The notes under the pieces: generated by a model
What the model saw: only the letters and a program-made list of their open reading frames with translations
What the model was told of the DNA's origin: nothing
Databases searched by the model: none
Translations under genes and position numbers: made by a program
Shown: one piece after another, positions 17,171-25,161 of the stretch
Numbering within the stretch: position 1 is the stretch's first letter
How the letters are laid out: each line of letters begins with the position of its first letter
Origin: Actinomycetota bacterium
Lineage (GTDB): Bacteria > Actinomycetota > Geothermincolia > Geothermincolales > RBG-13-55-18
DNA: 64,000 bases
Reading direction: 5' to 3'
NCBI GenBank assembly: GCA_030019255.1
Contig: JASEFK010000005.1
Location: 1-64,000 of the forward strand

Positions 17171-18154
17171 TCATCCGCCGATGCGGGACATGTTCGTCCT
17201 GGAAAAAGATGCCATACCGCCGTGGTCGCGGGGCTTCTTCTCCAGGGCCGTGAGGATGGCCCGGTAGATCTCCTCCTCGTTCTCCCGGTCGTCCGCGCCG
17301 CCGCGGAGTATTTCCCTCACGTCCACTTCGTCCGAGGAAAAGAGGCAGGGCTTCATCTTGCCCTCCGCGGTGAGGCGCAGGCGGTTGCACTCCGGGCAGA
17401 AGTGCGAGCTTACGGGGGAGATGAAGCCCACCATGCCCCGTGCCCCGGGCAGCCGGTAATATCGGGCGGGGCCCGCGCCTGCGGGTGAGGGAGCCTCCTC
17501 CAGGGATCGATGGCGCAGCAGGCGGGTCTGGATCTCCCGGTTGGATACGAAATAGGAGGCGTCCACAGCGCCGCAGGGGCTCATGTACTCGATGAACCTC
17601 ACGTGGACCGGCAGCCTGTATACCAGGTCCAGGAAGCCCTCCACCTCGTCGTTCAGGTGTTTCAGGGTCACCACGTTTATCTTCACCGGGTCCAGCCCGG
17701 CCTCCAGGGCCGCTTCCACACCCTCCAGGGCCGAGGAGAGGTCGCCCCCGCGGGTCAGGTGGCGGTAGGTCTCCGGGTTAAGGGAGTCGATGCTCACGTT
17801 GACCCTCTTGAGACCGGCGGCGGCCAGGCTTTCCGCCTTTCCGGCCAGGAGGGTCCCGTTGGTGGTGAGGGAGATGTCCAGCCGGGGGCGCAGGGCAGCG
17901 ATGCCCTCCACCAGCTGTTCCACGTCCTTGCGCACCAGGGGTTCTCCCCCGGTGAGTCGCACCTTGCCGATGCCCGCCCTTACCGCCACCCGCAGGAAGC
18001 GCAGTATCTCCTCGTAGGTGAGGATTTCCTTGTGGTCGAGGCGGGGAACGCCTTCCGGAGGCATGCAATAGACGCACCGCAGGTTGCACCTGTCGGTCAC
18101 CGCCAGGCGAAGGTAGTCGATGCGCCTCGAAAAGCGATCCACCAGGACGTTCAT
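17171..18154 (-). CDS. moaA: GTP 3',8-cyclase MoaA
   Basis: 327 residues. The radical SAM motif CNLRCVYCMP near residues 24-33 binds the first 4Fe-4S cluster; the C-terminal CPECNRLRLTAEGKMKPCLF holds the second. The last two residues are Gly-Gly, which MoaA needs for activity. It starts Mo-cofactor synthesis from GTP. The ATG at 18154 matches the family start (RIDYLRLAVTDRCNLRC soon after). It lies 56 bases downstream of a selenocysteine-type thioredoxin gene and 109 bases upstream of moaC. Confidence 0.93.
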   Translation of the reverse strand: MNVLVDRFSRRIDYLRLAVTDRCNLRCVYCMPPEGVPRLDHKEILTYEEILRFLRVAVRAGIGKVRLTGGEPLVRKDVEQLVEGIAALRPRLDISLTTNGTLLAGKAESLAAAGLKRVNVSIDSLNPETYRHLTRGGDLSSALEGVEAALEAGLDPVKINVVTLKHLNDEVEGFLDLVYRLPVHVRFIEYMSPCGAVDASYFVSNREIQTRLLRHRSLEEAPSPAGAGPARYYRLPGARGMVGFISPVSSHFCPECNRLRLTAEGKMKPCLFSSDEVDVREILRGGADDRENEEEIYRAILTALEKKPRDHGGMASFSRTNMSRIGG

Positions 18155-18210
18155 CCTTGCGCCTTCCCTTCCTCTGGAGGGCGGTCCCTCACCGCGGGTT
18201 CGCCCTTCCC

Positions 18211-18609
18211 TCACTCGGCGAGCAGAGGTTCGATGTGGGCACGTATCCTCTCCTCGGCCTGGTAACCCACGAGACGGGAAACCTCGTTCCCGTTGCGGTC
18301 CAGAAAGACGAGGGTGGGCGTGGCCGAGATGCGGAAGGTGGAAGCTTTCTCCGTGTGTTCGTAAATGTTGTAGTCGGTGAAATCCACCTTCCCCTCGTAT
18401 TCTTTTGCCAGTCGGGCCAGCACGGGCTCGAGTTCCCTGCAGGGGGGTCACCCGGGCTGCCAGAAGTTTATCACCTGCGGCCTTCCCGTCCCCTCCGCCG
18501 GCGCGGCCGGCTCAGCCGCCCGCTTCCCGCAGCCGGGGAAAAGCCCGAGGACCAGGAAAACCAGGAACCCCAGCGCGATGCGGGGGAAGAGTCTGGCGGG
18601 TCCGGGCAT
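18211..18609 (-). CDS. Thioredoxin-like lipoprotein with Sec-Pro-Pro-Cys active site (in-frame TGA at 18448-18450)
   Basis: Read through one TGA, the frame gives 132 residues. The ATG at 18609 follows GGAGGAAAA. A signal segment (IALGFLVFLVLGLFPGC) ends in a lipobox (Cys27). Next comes the thioredoxin strand VINFWQPG, then TGA at residue 54, then PPC (Cys57) and the rest of the fold, with the cis-proline loop SATPTLVFLDRNG. TGA stands exactly where the first Cys of CPPC belongs. A hairpin downstream on the mRNA (18420-18440: GCAGGG pairing with CCC-g-TGC, 8-base loop) sits where a bacterial SECIS element would. I infer a membrane-anchored selenothioredoxin. A recent nonsense mutation is the alternative. 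No sel gene is in the window. Confidence 0.78.
18420..18440 (-). promoter_or_regulatory. Candidate bacterial SECIS hairpin
   Basis: On the minus-strand mRNA, GCAGGG (18440-18435) can pair with CCC-TGC (18426-18420, one bulged G) around the loop AACTCGAG. The loop starts about 16 bases after the U of UGA. Bacterial SECIS elements lie directly downstream of the UGA and vary in sequence, so this is a positional argument only. Confidence 0.4.
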
Positions 18610-18684
18610 TTTTCCTCCAGGTAGAAAACAGGTAACCACGCTGCGATTATAGCACAGCGGAAGCTCGTTTCCTGCGGGCGCCGG

Positions 18685-19854
18685 TCAGGGGGAGAAAGCT
18701 TTCAGGAGCAGGGCTGTCTCCCGGGAAATGGCGGAGAGGAGGCGGTAGGCGTGCCGCAGCGAGTCATGCCGGGACAGGGGTCCCCCGGCGATGGAGAACA
18801 TGGCCGTGACTCCGCTGCGGTGCAGCTCCTCCGCCCCGGGGACTATCTCCCCGGCCAGGACCAGGACGGGCACCTTCCTTTCCGACGCTTTCCGGGCCAC
18901 GCCGTTCACCGTCTTGCCGTGCGCCGTCTGGGCATCCAGCCTGCCCTCCCCGGTGATCACCAGCCGGCAGGAGGAGAGGAGTTCCTCGAAGCCCACCGCT
19001 TCCATGACCACCTCGATGCCCGGCCTTATCCTTGCCCCCAGGAAGACGGTGAGCCCGAAGCCCAGCCCGCCCGCGGCTCCCGCTCCCGGGACGGCGGCCG
19101 GGTCCGCGCCGGAACGCGGCCCTCCCTCCCGCGCCGGAATGGAGATCTGCGCGGAGGCCACCTCCGCCAGGCGGGCCAGCCCCTTTTCCAGGAATTCCAC
19201 GTCCTCCGGCCCGGCCCCCTTCTGGGGGGCGTAGACGCGCGAGGCTCCCTCCGGGCCCAGCAGGGGGTTGTCCACGTCGCTGGCCACGATGATCTCCGCC
19301 TCGCGCACCCTGGGGTCCAGGCCCGAGAGATCGATCCTTTCCAGCCGGTGCAGGTTCCCCCCTCCGGGCGGAAGCTCGTTTCCTTCCCCGTCCAGGAAGC
19401 GGGCTCCCAGGGCGGAGGCCATCCCCGTGCCCCCGTCGTTGGTGCCACTCCCCCCGATGCCCACGATGATGCGCCGAAAGCCCATGTCCAAGGCCCCGCG
19501 GATGAGGTCCCCGGTCCCGGCGGTGGTAGTCCGCCGGGGGTCCCGGCAGTCCGGGGGTATGAGCTCCAGGCCGGAAGCGGCGGCCATCTCCACCACCGCC
19601 GTGGTCCCGTCCCCGAGGATTCCCAGGGGAGCCCTCCGCTTCTCGCCCAGCGGCCCGGTGACTTCCATCTCCACCAGGCGTCCTCCGGTGGCCTTTACCA
19701 GGACCTCCAGGGTGCCTTCCCCCCCGTCGGCCAGGGGACAGAGGACGCATTCCGCCTCCGGCCATCCTTCGGAAAACCCTCGGGCTATGGCCTCCGCTGC
19801 CTGATTGGCGGTGAGGGAACCCTTGAACTTGTCCGGGCAGACGAGGACGCGCAT
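18685..19854 (-). CDS. Glycerate kinase (GarK/GlxK family)
   Basis: 389 residues with the GarK family start PDKFKGSLTANQAAEAI, CPLADGGEGTLEVL, GIGGSGTNDGGTGM and the C-terminal ITGEGRLDAQTAHGK. The enzyme phosphorylates D-glycerate, usually at the 2-position, and feeds lower glycolysis or serine pathways. It lies 63 bases behind the NfnA-like gene on the same strand, but the metabolic link to the CooC/NfnA pair is not obvious. Confidence 0.9.
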   Translation of the reverse strand: MRVLVCPDKFKGSLTANQAAEAIARGFSEGWPEAECVLCPLADGGEGTLEVLVKATGGRLVEMEVTGPLGEKRRAPLGILGDGTTAVVEMAAASGLELIPPDCRDPRRTTTAGTGDLIRGALDMGFRRIIVGIGGSGTNDGGTGMASALGARFLDGEGNELPPGGGNLHRLERIDLSGLDPRVREAEIIVASDVDNPLLGPEGASRVYAPQKGAGPEDVEFLEKGLARLAEVASAQISIPAREGGPRSGADPAAVPGAGAAGGLGFGLTVFLGARIRPGIEVVMEAVGFEELLSSCRLVITGEGRLDAQTAHGKTVNGVARKASERKVPVLVLAGEIVPGAEELHRSGVTAMFSIAGGPLSRHDSLRHAYRLLSAISRETALLLKAFSP

Positions 19855-19917
19855 CCTGATCTCCGATCCGGTAGGGTGGCCTCCTTACTACGCGGGAAGG
19901 GACACGGCGCCCCCCAC

Positions 19918-20736
19918 TCACAGGGGCTGGTTGCGGGCTATCTCCTCCTCCTCCAGGTACTGGTCCAGGCGGGCGAGCAGCAGGTTCCAGTCCACTTGGT
20001 GGCCGTCGAACTCCGGGCCGTCCACGCAGGCGAAGCGGGTCTTGCCGTCCACCTCGCACCGGCATGTGCCACACATGCCCGTCCCGTCCAGCATGATGGA
20101 GTTGAGGCTCACCTTGGTAGGGACGTTGAATTCCCGGGTGACCGCGGAGGCGAACTTCATCATCACCGCCGGGCCGATGGCCATGACCAGGTCCGCCCCC
20201 TCCTCCCGGAGGACCTGTTCCAGCGCCCAAGTGACCCGACCGGATATCCCACGGGAACCGTCGTCGGTGGTCACCAGCAGGCGGTCGGTGACCCCGGCCA
20301 TCTCCTCCTCCAGGATGAGCAGCCCGGCGGTACGGGCCCCGATGATGCCCGTCACCCGGTTGCCGACGCGGCGCATCTCCCGGCAGATGGGGTAGATGGC
20401 GGCGATGCCCACCCCGCCTCCCACGCAGACCACGTGCCCGAAGCGGTCTATCTCCGTGGGCCTGCCCAGGGGACCCACCAGGTCGAGGATCTCCTCCCCG
20501 GCCTCCATGCGGCTGAGCTTGGCCGTGGAGCGCCCCACCACCTGGAAAACCAGGCGTATCCAGCCTTCTCCGGCATCCCAGTCGCAGAGGGTGAGGGGAA
20601 AACGCTCGCCCCGCTCGTCCAGGCGGAGGATGACGAACTGCCCCGCCCGCGCCCGCGCGGCGATGCCTTCCGCGCGTACCCTTACGGAATATACGCGCTC
20701 GGCCAGGTTCTCCTTATGGAGGATAATGAAACTCAT
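19918..20736 (-). CDS. Ferredoxin-NADP reductase-type FAD/[2Fe-2S] subunit (NfnA-like)
   Basis: 272 residues: a ferredoxin-reductase FAD domain (about 1-100), an NAD-binding domain with CVGGGVGIAAIYPICREM (about 103-125), and a C-terminal 2Fe-2S site GTGMCGTCRCEV...RFACVDGPEFDG. This is the pattern of NfnA, SudB and dihydroorotate-dehydrogenase electron-transfer subunits. Its usual partner is a GltA/NfnB flavoprotein; one lies at 10617-12050, not adjacent. It overlaps cooC upstream by four bases, so the two are translationally coupled. Confidence 0.85.
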   Translation of the reverse strand: MSFIILHKENLAERVYSVRVRAEGIAARARAGQFVILRLDERGERFPLTLCDWDAGEGWIRLVFQVVGRSTAKLSRMEAGEEILDLVGPLGRPTEIDRFGHVVCVGGGVGIAAIYPICREMRRVGNRVTGIIGARTAGLLILEEEMAGVTDRLLVTTDDGSRGISGRVTWALEQVLREEGADLVMAIGPAVMMKFASAVTREFNVPTKVSLNSIMLDGTGMCGTCRCEVDGKTRFACVDGPEFDGHQVDWNLLLARLDQYLEEEEIARNQPL

Positions 20737-21518
20737 GAATCCGCTCCCATTTCCTGAAAAAGCCTTTCCTTGATGCGGCGTATCTCATCCACGAAGGCCG
20801 GGTCTGCGTCGTAGGGGCTGGTGCCCTCCAGGTCGGCGCGTCGGACGTTCTGGTTGTAGGATATGGAGCCAAGGAAGGGCATCCCGGCCAGGCGGGAGCG
20901 CACCAGCTCCTCTTCCTCCGGTGACTGCACCTTGTTGAGGACCACGAAGACGCGCCGCACCTTGAGGTCCCTGGCCAGCTTCCGGATGGAGCTGGCCGTC
21001 TGCAGGCTGCGCATCCCGGGCTCGATGACCACAATCATGGCGTCCACCGCTCCGGCGGTGCCCCGGCCCAGGTGCTCCAGGCCCGCCTCCATGTCCATGA
21101 TCACCACGTCCTTGCGGGCCAGGAGAAGGTGCTGCAGGAGGGCCTTGAGCATCACCGATTCCGGGCACACGCAGCCCCCGCCGCCCTCCTTCACCGTTCC
21201 CATGACCAGGAGGCGCACTCCCTTGTGCACCTTGGAGAGGGCCTCCGGGAGGTCGTCCACCTTGGGATTCATCTTGAAGTAGGTGCCGAAGGTGCCGGGC
21301 TTGGAGTCGGTGCGCTCGGCGATGAGTTCCTTCATGTCCGCGATGGGCACCACGCCCTCCATCTCCTCCTCGGGGATGCCCAGGCTGGAGGCCAGGTTGG
21401 CGTCCGGGTCCGCGTCCACGGCCACCACGTTGTAGCCCTCCTCGGCCAGAAGTCGGGCCAGGCCGCCGGCCAGGGTGGTCTTGCCCACCCCTCCCTTCCC
21501 GGTCACGGCTATCTTCAA
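20733..21518 (-). CDS. cooC: CooC-type nickel-insertion ATPase
   Basis: 261 residues of the MinD/NifH-like P-loop class: deviant Walker A KIAVTGKGGVGKTTLAGGL at the N terminus, DADPDANLA, and the CxC motif GGCVCPESV (about residue 119) that binds nickel or zinc at the dimer interface in CooC. DMEAGLEHLGRGT is the Walker B/switch region. CooC proteins drive nickel insertion into CO dehydrogenase and acetyl-CoA synthase. The TTG start at 21518 has AAGGAG eight bases upstream; a GTG nine bases earlier overlaps that site. A TATAAT box lies at 21612-21617. Confidence 0.88.
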   Translation of the reverse strand: MKIAVTGKGGVGKTTLAGGLARLLAEEGYNVVAVDADPDANLASSLGIPEEEMEGVVPIADMKELIAERTDSKPGTFGTYFKMNPKVDDLPEALSKVHKGVRLLVMGTVKEGGGGCVCPESVMLKALLQHLLLARKDVVIMDMEAGLEHLGRGTAGAVDAMIVVIEPGMRSLQTASSIRKLARDLKVRRVFVVLNKVQSPEEEELVRSRLAGMPFLGSISYNQNVRRADLEGTSPYDADPAFVDEIRRIKERLFQEMGADS

Positions 21519-21527
21519 GGCGATCAC

Positions 21528-22158
21528 TCCTTACTGGTACCGGCGCCTTATGGTAATATATGGTAATTGGAACCGGCTTTCAAGTGCCCGGCGCCGCCGC
21601 TTTCCGGAAGAATTATACTATAGAGCGCCCGAACTTCCGGCATGACGAGGGCTTGTAAAATCCGGGCACGACGGGAACCTATAGCCGTATAGCCTTCCGG
21701 CATGGCGTCCGCATGGCCCCTCGCCTAGTGGCGTCCGCCGACCACGCGTAATAATTCGAGACGCTCCAAGGCGCTCCATTCTCCGTGGCGGTCTCCAGCC
21801 TTCATCGCTGCGGCTTCTTCGATTCGCCCGACTTTCCTCCCCCGCTATCTCTCGGCAGGAGGATAGCGCGGCGTGGGATGTCCCGGATGGACGGCGGTCA
21901 CCAGGGGATCTATCCTTCCCCGTGAAGGACTGACTCCTTCCGCTCCGAGACCGCGCTGCCCGATCATGCGCAGATTTCTGGAGCATGCGAACATGAGCGC
22001 CAAAAATGTTTACCAGCCGTAAAGGGCGTGGTACTATTTCCCTGAATCACCGGGACCGGCTCGCCGTTCCCACCTGTATTCAAGGCTTTTTGCGCCATGC
22101 GTGTTGATACCTTGGGCTGAAGCGGCCGCAGGCGTATCCGTGAAGGGGGTACCTTATC
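21528..22158. other. Intergenic region between divergent cooC and a lipid kinase
   Basis: 631 bases. A minus-strand TATAAT at 21612-21617 likely serves cooC. The short motif cttccggcatg occurs near 21632 and 21685. No ORF with a ribosome site is convincing. Confidence 0.5.
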
Positions 22159-23370
22159 GTGCCCGGAGCCGTCGAAGACCGCAGGTACCTGGTCATCGTA
22201 AACCCCGTGTCCCGGGGCGGGAAGGCCCAGGAAGAGGGCATCTGGCTGCTCAACCGCCTGAAGCGCGCCGGGGTGGACTATGAGGCCCTTTTCACCGAGC
22301 GCGCCGGCCACGCCGAGGAGATGGTGGTCAGGTGGGCAGAGGATTTCGACGTGGTAGTCTCCGTCTCCGGCGACGGTACCACCAACGAGATCATCAACGG
22401 GATCATGAAGGTCCCGTCCTCCCAGCTCAAGCTGGCCATGTTCCCGGCGGGCACGGCCGATGATTTCGCCTGCAACCTGGGGTACGACCGTAAGGACAAG
22501 GAGCAGGCCCTGCGGGCCATTTTGGGAAATACTTGCCGCACCATCGACCTCATCCGCTACGACGATCGCTACGCGGCGGTAACCTTTGGCCTGGGCGTGG
22601 ACTCGGAGATCGCCGACGGGGCCTACAAGTGGAAACGCTTCCGCATCCCCGCCTACTTCTACAGCGGCCTGAAGAAATGTTTCTTCGAGGAGAGAAAGCG
22701 CTACTTCGTCCGCTTCGACTACGAGGACCAGACTTTCGAGGACTGGGTGCTCATCGCCATCCTGTGCAATGCCCCCCTGTTCGGGAGGTATATCAAGATA
22801 CATCCCGAGGCCCGCATGAACGACGGAATCCTGGGCCTGACCATCGGCAGGGAGATGCCCAACGTCTACGGGCTGGTGCTCTTCCTCTTCGCCTGCCTGG
22901 GAGGGCGGCATGGCTTTTCCCGCAAGGTCTCCTTCCACCAGGTGCGGCGGATGCGTGTGGAATGCAAGACCGACACCTACGCCCAGATCGACGGGGAGGT
23001 CTACAAGTTCGACGCCGGCCGGGTGATCGAGCTCTCGGTAGTACCGGGCGCCCTCAAGGTCCTGGTGCCCCCGGAGTCCCTGCGCGACCGCAGGCTGCCC
23101 TTCGTGCCTCGCGAGGAGCCGCCGGAACCCTTGCAGCTTCGCCTCATCCCACCGCGTGGGGGGGTGGCCGAGGACCTGGAGGCGCTCTCCCGCAGGGTGA
23201 AGGCTAGGGTGGAGCAGGCCCTGGAGACGACGAGGGAGCGACGCCGGCGCATTCCCGTTCTCGGAGGACAGGCGGGGAAGCAGCAATCCTTCGACTTCGA
23301 GAGGGAGGAAATGAGGCTGGTCCGACAGGCGGCCAGGCGGCTCAGGAAGGAACTGGCAAATGGTAAATGA
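22159..23370 (+). CDS. Diacylglycerol kinase catalytic-domain (YegS/DgkB-like) lipid kinase
   Basis: 403 residues. The DAGK catalytic domain has IVNPVSRGGKAQEEG (about 12-26), VSVSGDGTTNEIINGI (about 69-84, the ATP-binding GDG motif) and FPAGTADDFACNLGYD. The C-terminal beta-sandwich ends GEVYKFDAGRVIEL, and a charged 95-residue tail (basic, KARVEQALETTRERRRR) extends beyond the usual length. It phosphorylates a membrane lipid such as diacylglycerol or a related polyprenyl/sphingoid lipid. The start is a GTG with GAAGGGGG upstream. A paralogue lies at 31188. Confidence 0.85.
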   Translation: MPGAVEDRRYLVIVNPVSRGGKAQEEGIWLLNRLKRAGVDYEALFTERAGHAEEMVVRWAEDFDVVVSVSGDGTTNEIINGIMKVPSSQLKLAMFPAGTADDFACNLGYDRKDKEQALRAILGNTCRTIDLIRYDDRYAAVTFGLGVDSEIADGAYKWKRFRIPAYFYSGLKKCFFEERKRYFVRFDYEDQTFEDWVLIAILCNAPLFGRYIKIHPEARMNDGILGLTIGREMPNVYGLVLFLFACLGGRHGFSRKVSFHQVRRMRVECKTDTYAQIDGEVYKFDAGRVIELSVVPGALKVLVPPESLRDRRLPFVPREEPPEPLQLRLIPPRGGVAEDLEALSRRVKARVEQALETTRERRRRIPVLGGQAGKQQSFDFEREEMRLVRQAARRLRKELANGK

Positions 23371-23524
23371 CCTCCCCGGGCCGGAGTTCATCCTCGGTTA
23401 CGTTCCGGTAACCGTAGATCCCGGCGGATGAGGTTGATCTATATCAATTTTTCGTCCATTTTGCCCCTCCGACAACTTGACACCTATACCCATCTTTGAT
23501 AACTTCAAATCAACGGGTGGGGAC

Positions 23525-23695
23525 GATATGTAGGATAGTCAGTTAAAGCCCCATCCGGGGCTAAAAGTTTTTGAACCTTGAAACGAGGCCCTACGCTATT
23601 AGCTGCCGGCCAACCCCATATGCCCTATAGCATGAGATAACCTCAGCACATTCCACCCCCTGAATAGCCCTATCCGCCGGTGGCTAATAGCAAAT
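23525..23695 (-). ncRNA. Candidate structured RNA (class uncertain; raiA-like is a guess)
   Basis: Long-range pairing closes a domain: 23595-23610 (gctattagctgccggc) with 23676-23691 (gccggtggctaatagc), about 13 of 16 paired. On the minus strand the enclosed sequence has GGGGGTGGAATGTGC, TGAGGTTATCTCA and GGGGTTGGCC. GGATAG (from 23675) is complementary to CTATCC at 23533-23538, a possible pseudoknot. A hairpin AGCCCC-ggat-GGGGCT follows at about 23547-23562. No protein is encoded. A TATAAG box on the minus strand lies just before the first helix. The strand choice rests on these G-rich motifs. Confidence 0.5.
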
Positions 23696-23700
23696 CTTAT

Positions 23701-23726
23701 AAAGGAGGCGCTACGGCGCCTCCTTT
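23701..23726. terminator. Strong hairpin at the end of the radical SAM gene
   Basis: aaaggaggcgc-tacg-gcgcctccttt: an 11-base-pair stem with a four-base loop, followed on the plus strand by tccttttt. It covers the stop codon of the minus-strand gene at 23711 and would work as a terminator on the plus strand; the minus-strand T run is only three bases. Confidence 0.6.
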
Positions 23727-24838
23727 CCTTTTTGCCTCTGGGGCTTGAGCATGGAGGGAGTGAAGGGATCGGGACGGGCCAGCCCCGGCCTGCCGCAGGG
23801 GGGGTCGTCCAGCCCCGCGCAGCTCACGTGGCAGTTGGCGGTGCATCCCTCGACGGGTGAGAACTCCTCCGGACCGGTGCGCCGCGAGAAGGGCATGGGG
23901 AAGGCCTCGCAGTGGGGCAGGTCGGGGGAGTCCGCGGCGCTGGATGGTAATTCCTGGCAAACGGCATAGGTCATTCCCAGCCTCCCGGAGACGGAGCCGG
24001 CGAGGCGGTGGAAATCCAGGCGCCCGGCGGGGGGAAGCATGTAGCCGCTGGAGGTCGCGGAGCGGTCGAAGCGGTAGTCCTCCAGGAGCGATCGGGCCTC
24101 GTGTTCCGAGTGGGCGGCGACGGCATCCGCCAGCGCCTTGCGGGTGGCCGCGGTGAAGCGGCCCGTGGAGCTCACCACGTGACGTGCCCCGGAGAGGGAC
24201 GCGTCCCGGAGCAATCCCTCCAGGCGCTCCTTCCACCCCGGACCGTAAAGGGCCCGCCAGACATGGGGGACGAAGGGATCCAGCCGGAGTACGGCGGGTA
24301 GTCCCCGGGAGGCCGCCCAGGCCAGGGCCTCCAGCCTCCTTTTGTAGGGGGGCGCGGCCGGGGAGAGGAGGCGCAGCACTTCCGGGGGACCCTCGATAGT
24401 GACCTCCAGAAAAAAGAAGCCGCCGCCCGGGAAGCCCTCGACGGCGTCCAGGAAAGAAGGGTCCCCCTTGGTTATCAGGTGGAAACTCACCCCCCAACGT
24501 ACCAGGACCTCCACCAGCTCCCGAACCACGCGCCTGAGTTCGGGGACCGCCTGGCAGGGGTCGGTGACGTTGGAGATGGAGACCGGAGGGCAGAGCTCCA
24601 GCGCCGACAGTTCCCTCTCCACCACCTGGGACAGGTTGCCATAGACGCGCATGCACCGGTCCGAGGACCGGGAATACACGGCGTCTCTGGCATAGCAGTA
24701 CAGGCAGCCGTGGATGCAGTGCGCCTTTCCTGGGGGCGTGACGTTTATTATCCACTTGTGGTAGCACTTGCGCGCCGGTCCCCGGTAGGGGAAGTCGTGC
24801 AGGGTGGGAGACCTGCGCTCCGCTAGTATAAAATCCAT
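23711..24838 (-). CDS. Radical SAM protein (SPL/Rv2578c-like family)
   Basis: 375 residues. The Cys motif is CIHGCLYCYAR (CxxxCxxC) at about residues 41-51, preceded by KWIINVTPPGKAHC; SISNVTDPCQAVPEL and LRLDPFVPHVW follow. This is the layout of the spore-photoproduct-lyase-like radical SAM group to which Rv2578c belongs, whose reactions are mostly unknown. Extra cysteines near the C terminus (GCTANCHVSCAGLDDPPC) could hold a second cluster. No ribosome site precedes the ATG; TATTAT lies about seven bases upstream, so a leaderless mRNA is possible. Confidence 0.75.
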   Translation of the reverse strand: MDFILAERRSPTLHDFPYRGPARKCYHKWIINVTPPGKAHCIHGCLYCYARDAVYSRSSDRCMRVYGNLSQVVERELSALELCPPVSISNVTDPCQAVPELRRVVRELVEVLVRWGVSFHLITKGDPSFLDAVEGFPGGGFFFLEVTIEGPPEVLRLLSPAAPPYKRRLEALAWAASRGLPAVLRLDPFVPHVWRALYGPGWKERLEGLLRDASLSGARHVVSSTGRFTAATRKALADAVAAHSEHEARSLLEDYRFDRSATSSGYMLPPAGRLDFHRLAGSVSGRLGMTYAVCQELPSSAADSPDLPHCEAFPMPFSRRTGPEEFSPVEGCTANCHVSCAGLDDPPCGRPGLARPDPFTPSMLKPQRQKGKEAP

Positions 24839-24853
24839 GGTTCCATAATACAT

Positions 24854-25161
24854 TATTAATGCTGTGTCGTTTCAGTAGGCGCTTTAAGAGTGGAAAAAGT
24901 ATGACAGACCGCCCTATCATCCTGCCTAAACAGAGCGGTTGCCTTTTCAACCCCGTTAAATCTATAATGGAATACGGCGGTTCGAGTTAATAACCAGGGT
25001 AAGGTCGCAGCCATGGACGAAGCAAATCTCACTCCGCGCCCCCGTATCATCCTTCCAGAAGAAGCGGGACCGGTCCTTTTCACGCCACGTCCCCTTTACA
25101 TAAACTTCGCCCCCATAGGAATCCGTTCCAGCAGACTCTTACACGCCGAAGGAGGTAAGTA
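24854..25161 (+). promoter_or_regulatory. Upstream region of the beta-oxidation operon with a promoter at about 24938-24968
   Basis: 308 bases without a gene. A TATAAT box at 24963-24968 has TTGCCT 19 bases upstream (24938-24943). The leader to the thiolase ATG is about 190 bases. No clear operator palindrome is seen. Confidence 0.45.

Noticed and set aside
18448-18609. Short lipoprotein ORF ending at TGA, and a separate thioredoxin fragment (18211-18423)
   Set aside because: Both are halves of one thioredoxin frame; the TGA falls at the catalytic Cys position, so one selenoprotein explains them better than two fragments. A fresh nonsense mutation remains possible.
18751-20757. A 668-codon plus-strand ORF across glycerate kinase and the NfnA-like gene
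   Set aside because: It is antisense to two well-matched genes; its translation is low-complexity and has no family motif. Long antisense frames are expected at this GC content.
21964-23391. A 475-codon minus-strand ORF
   Set aside because: Exact antisense of the lipid kinase gene; no motif.
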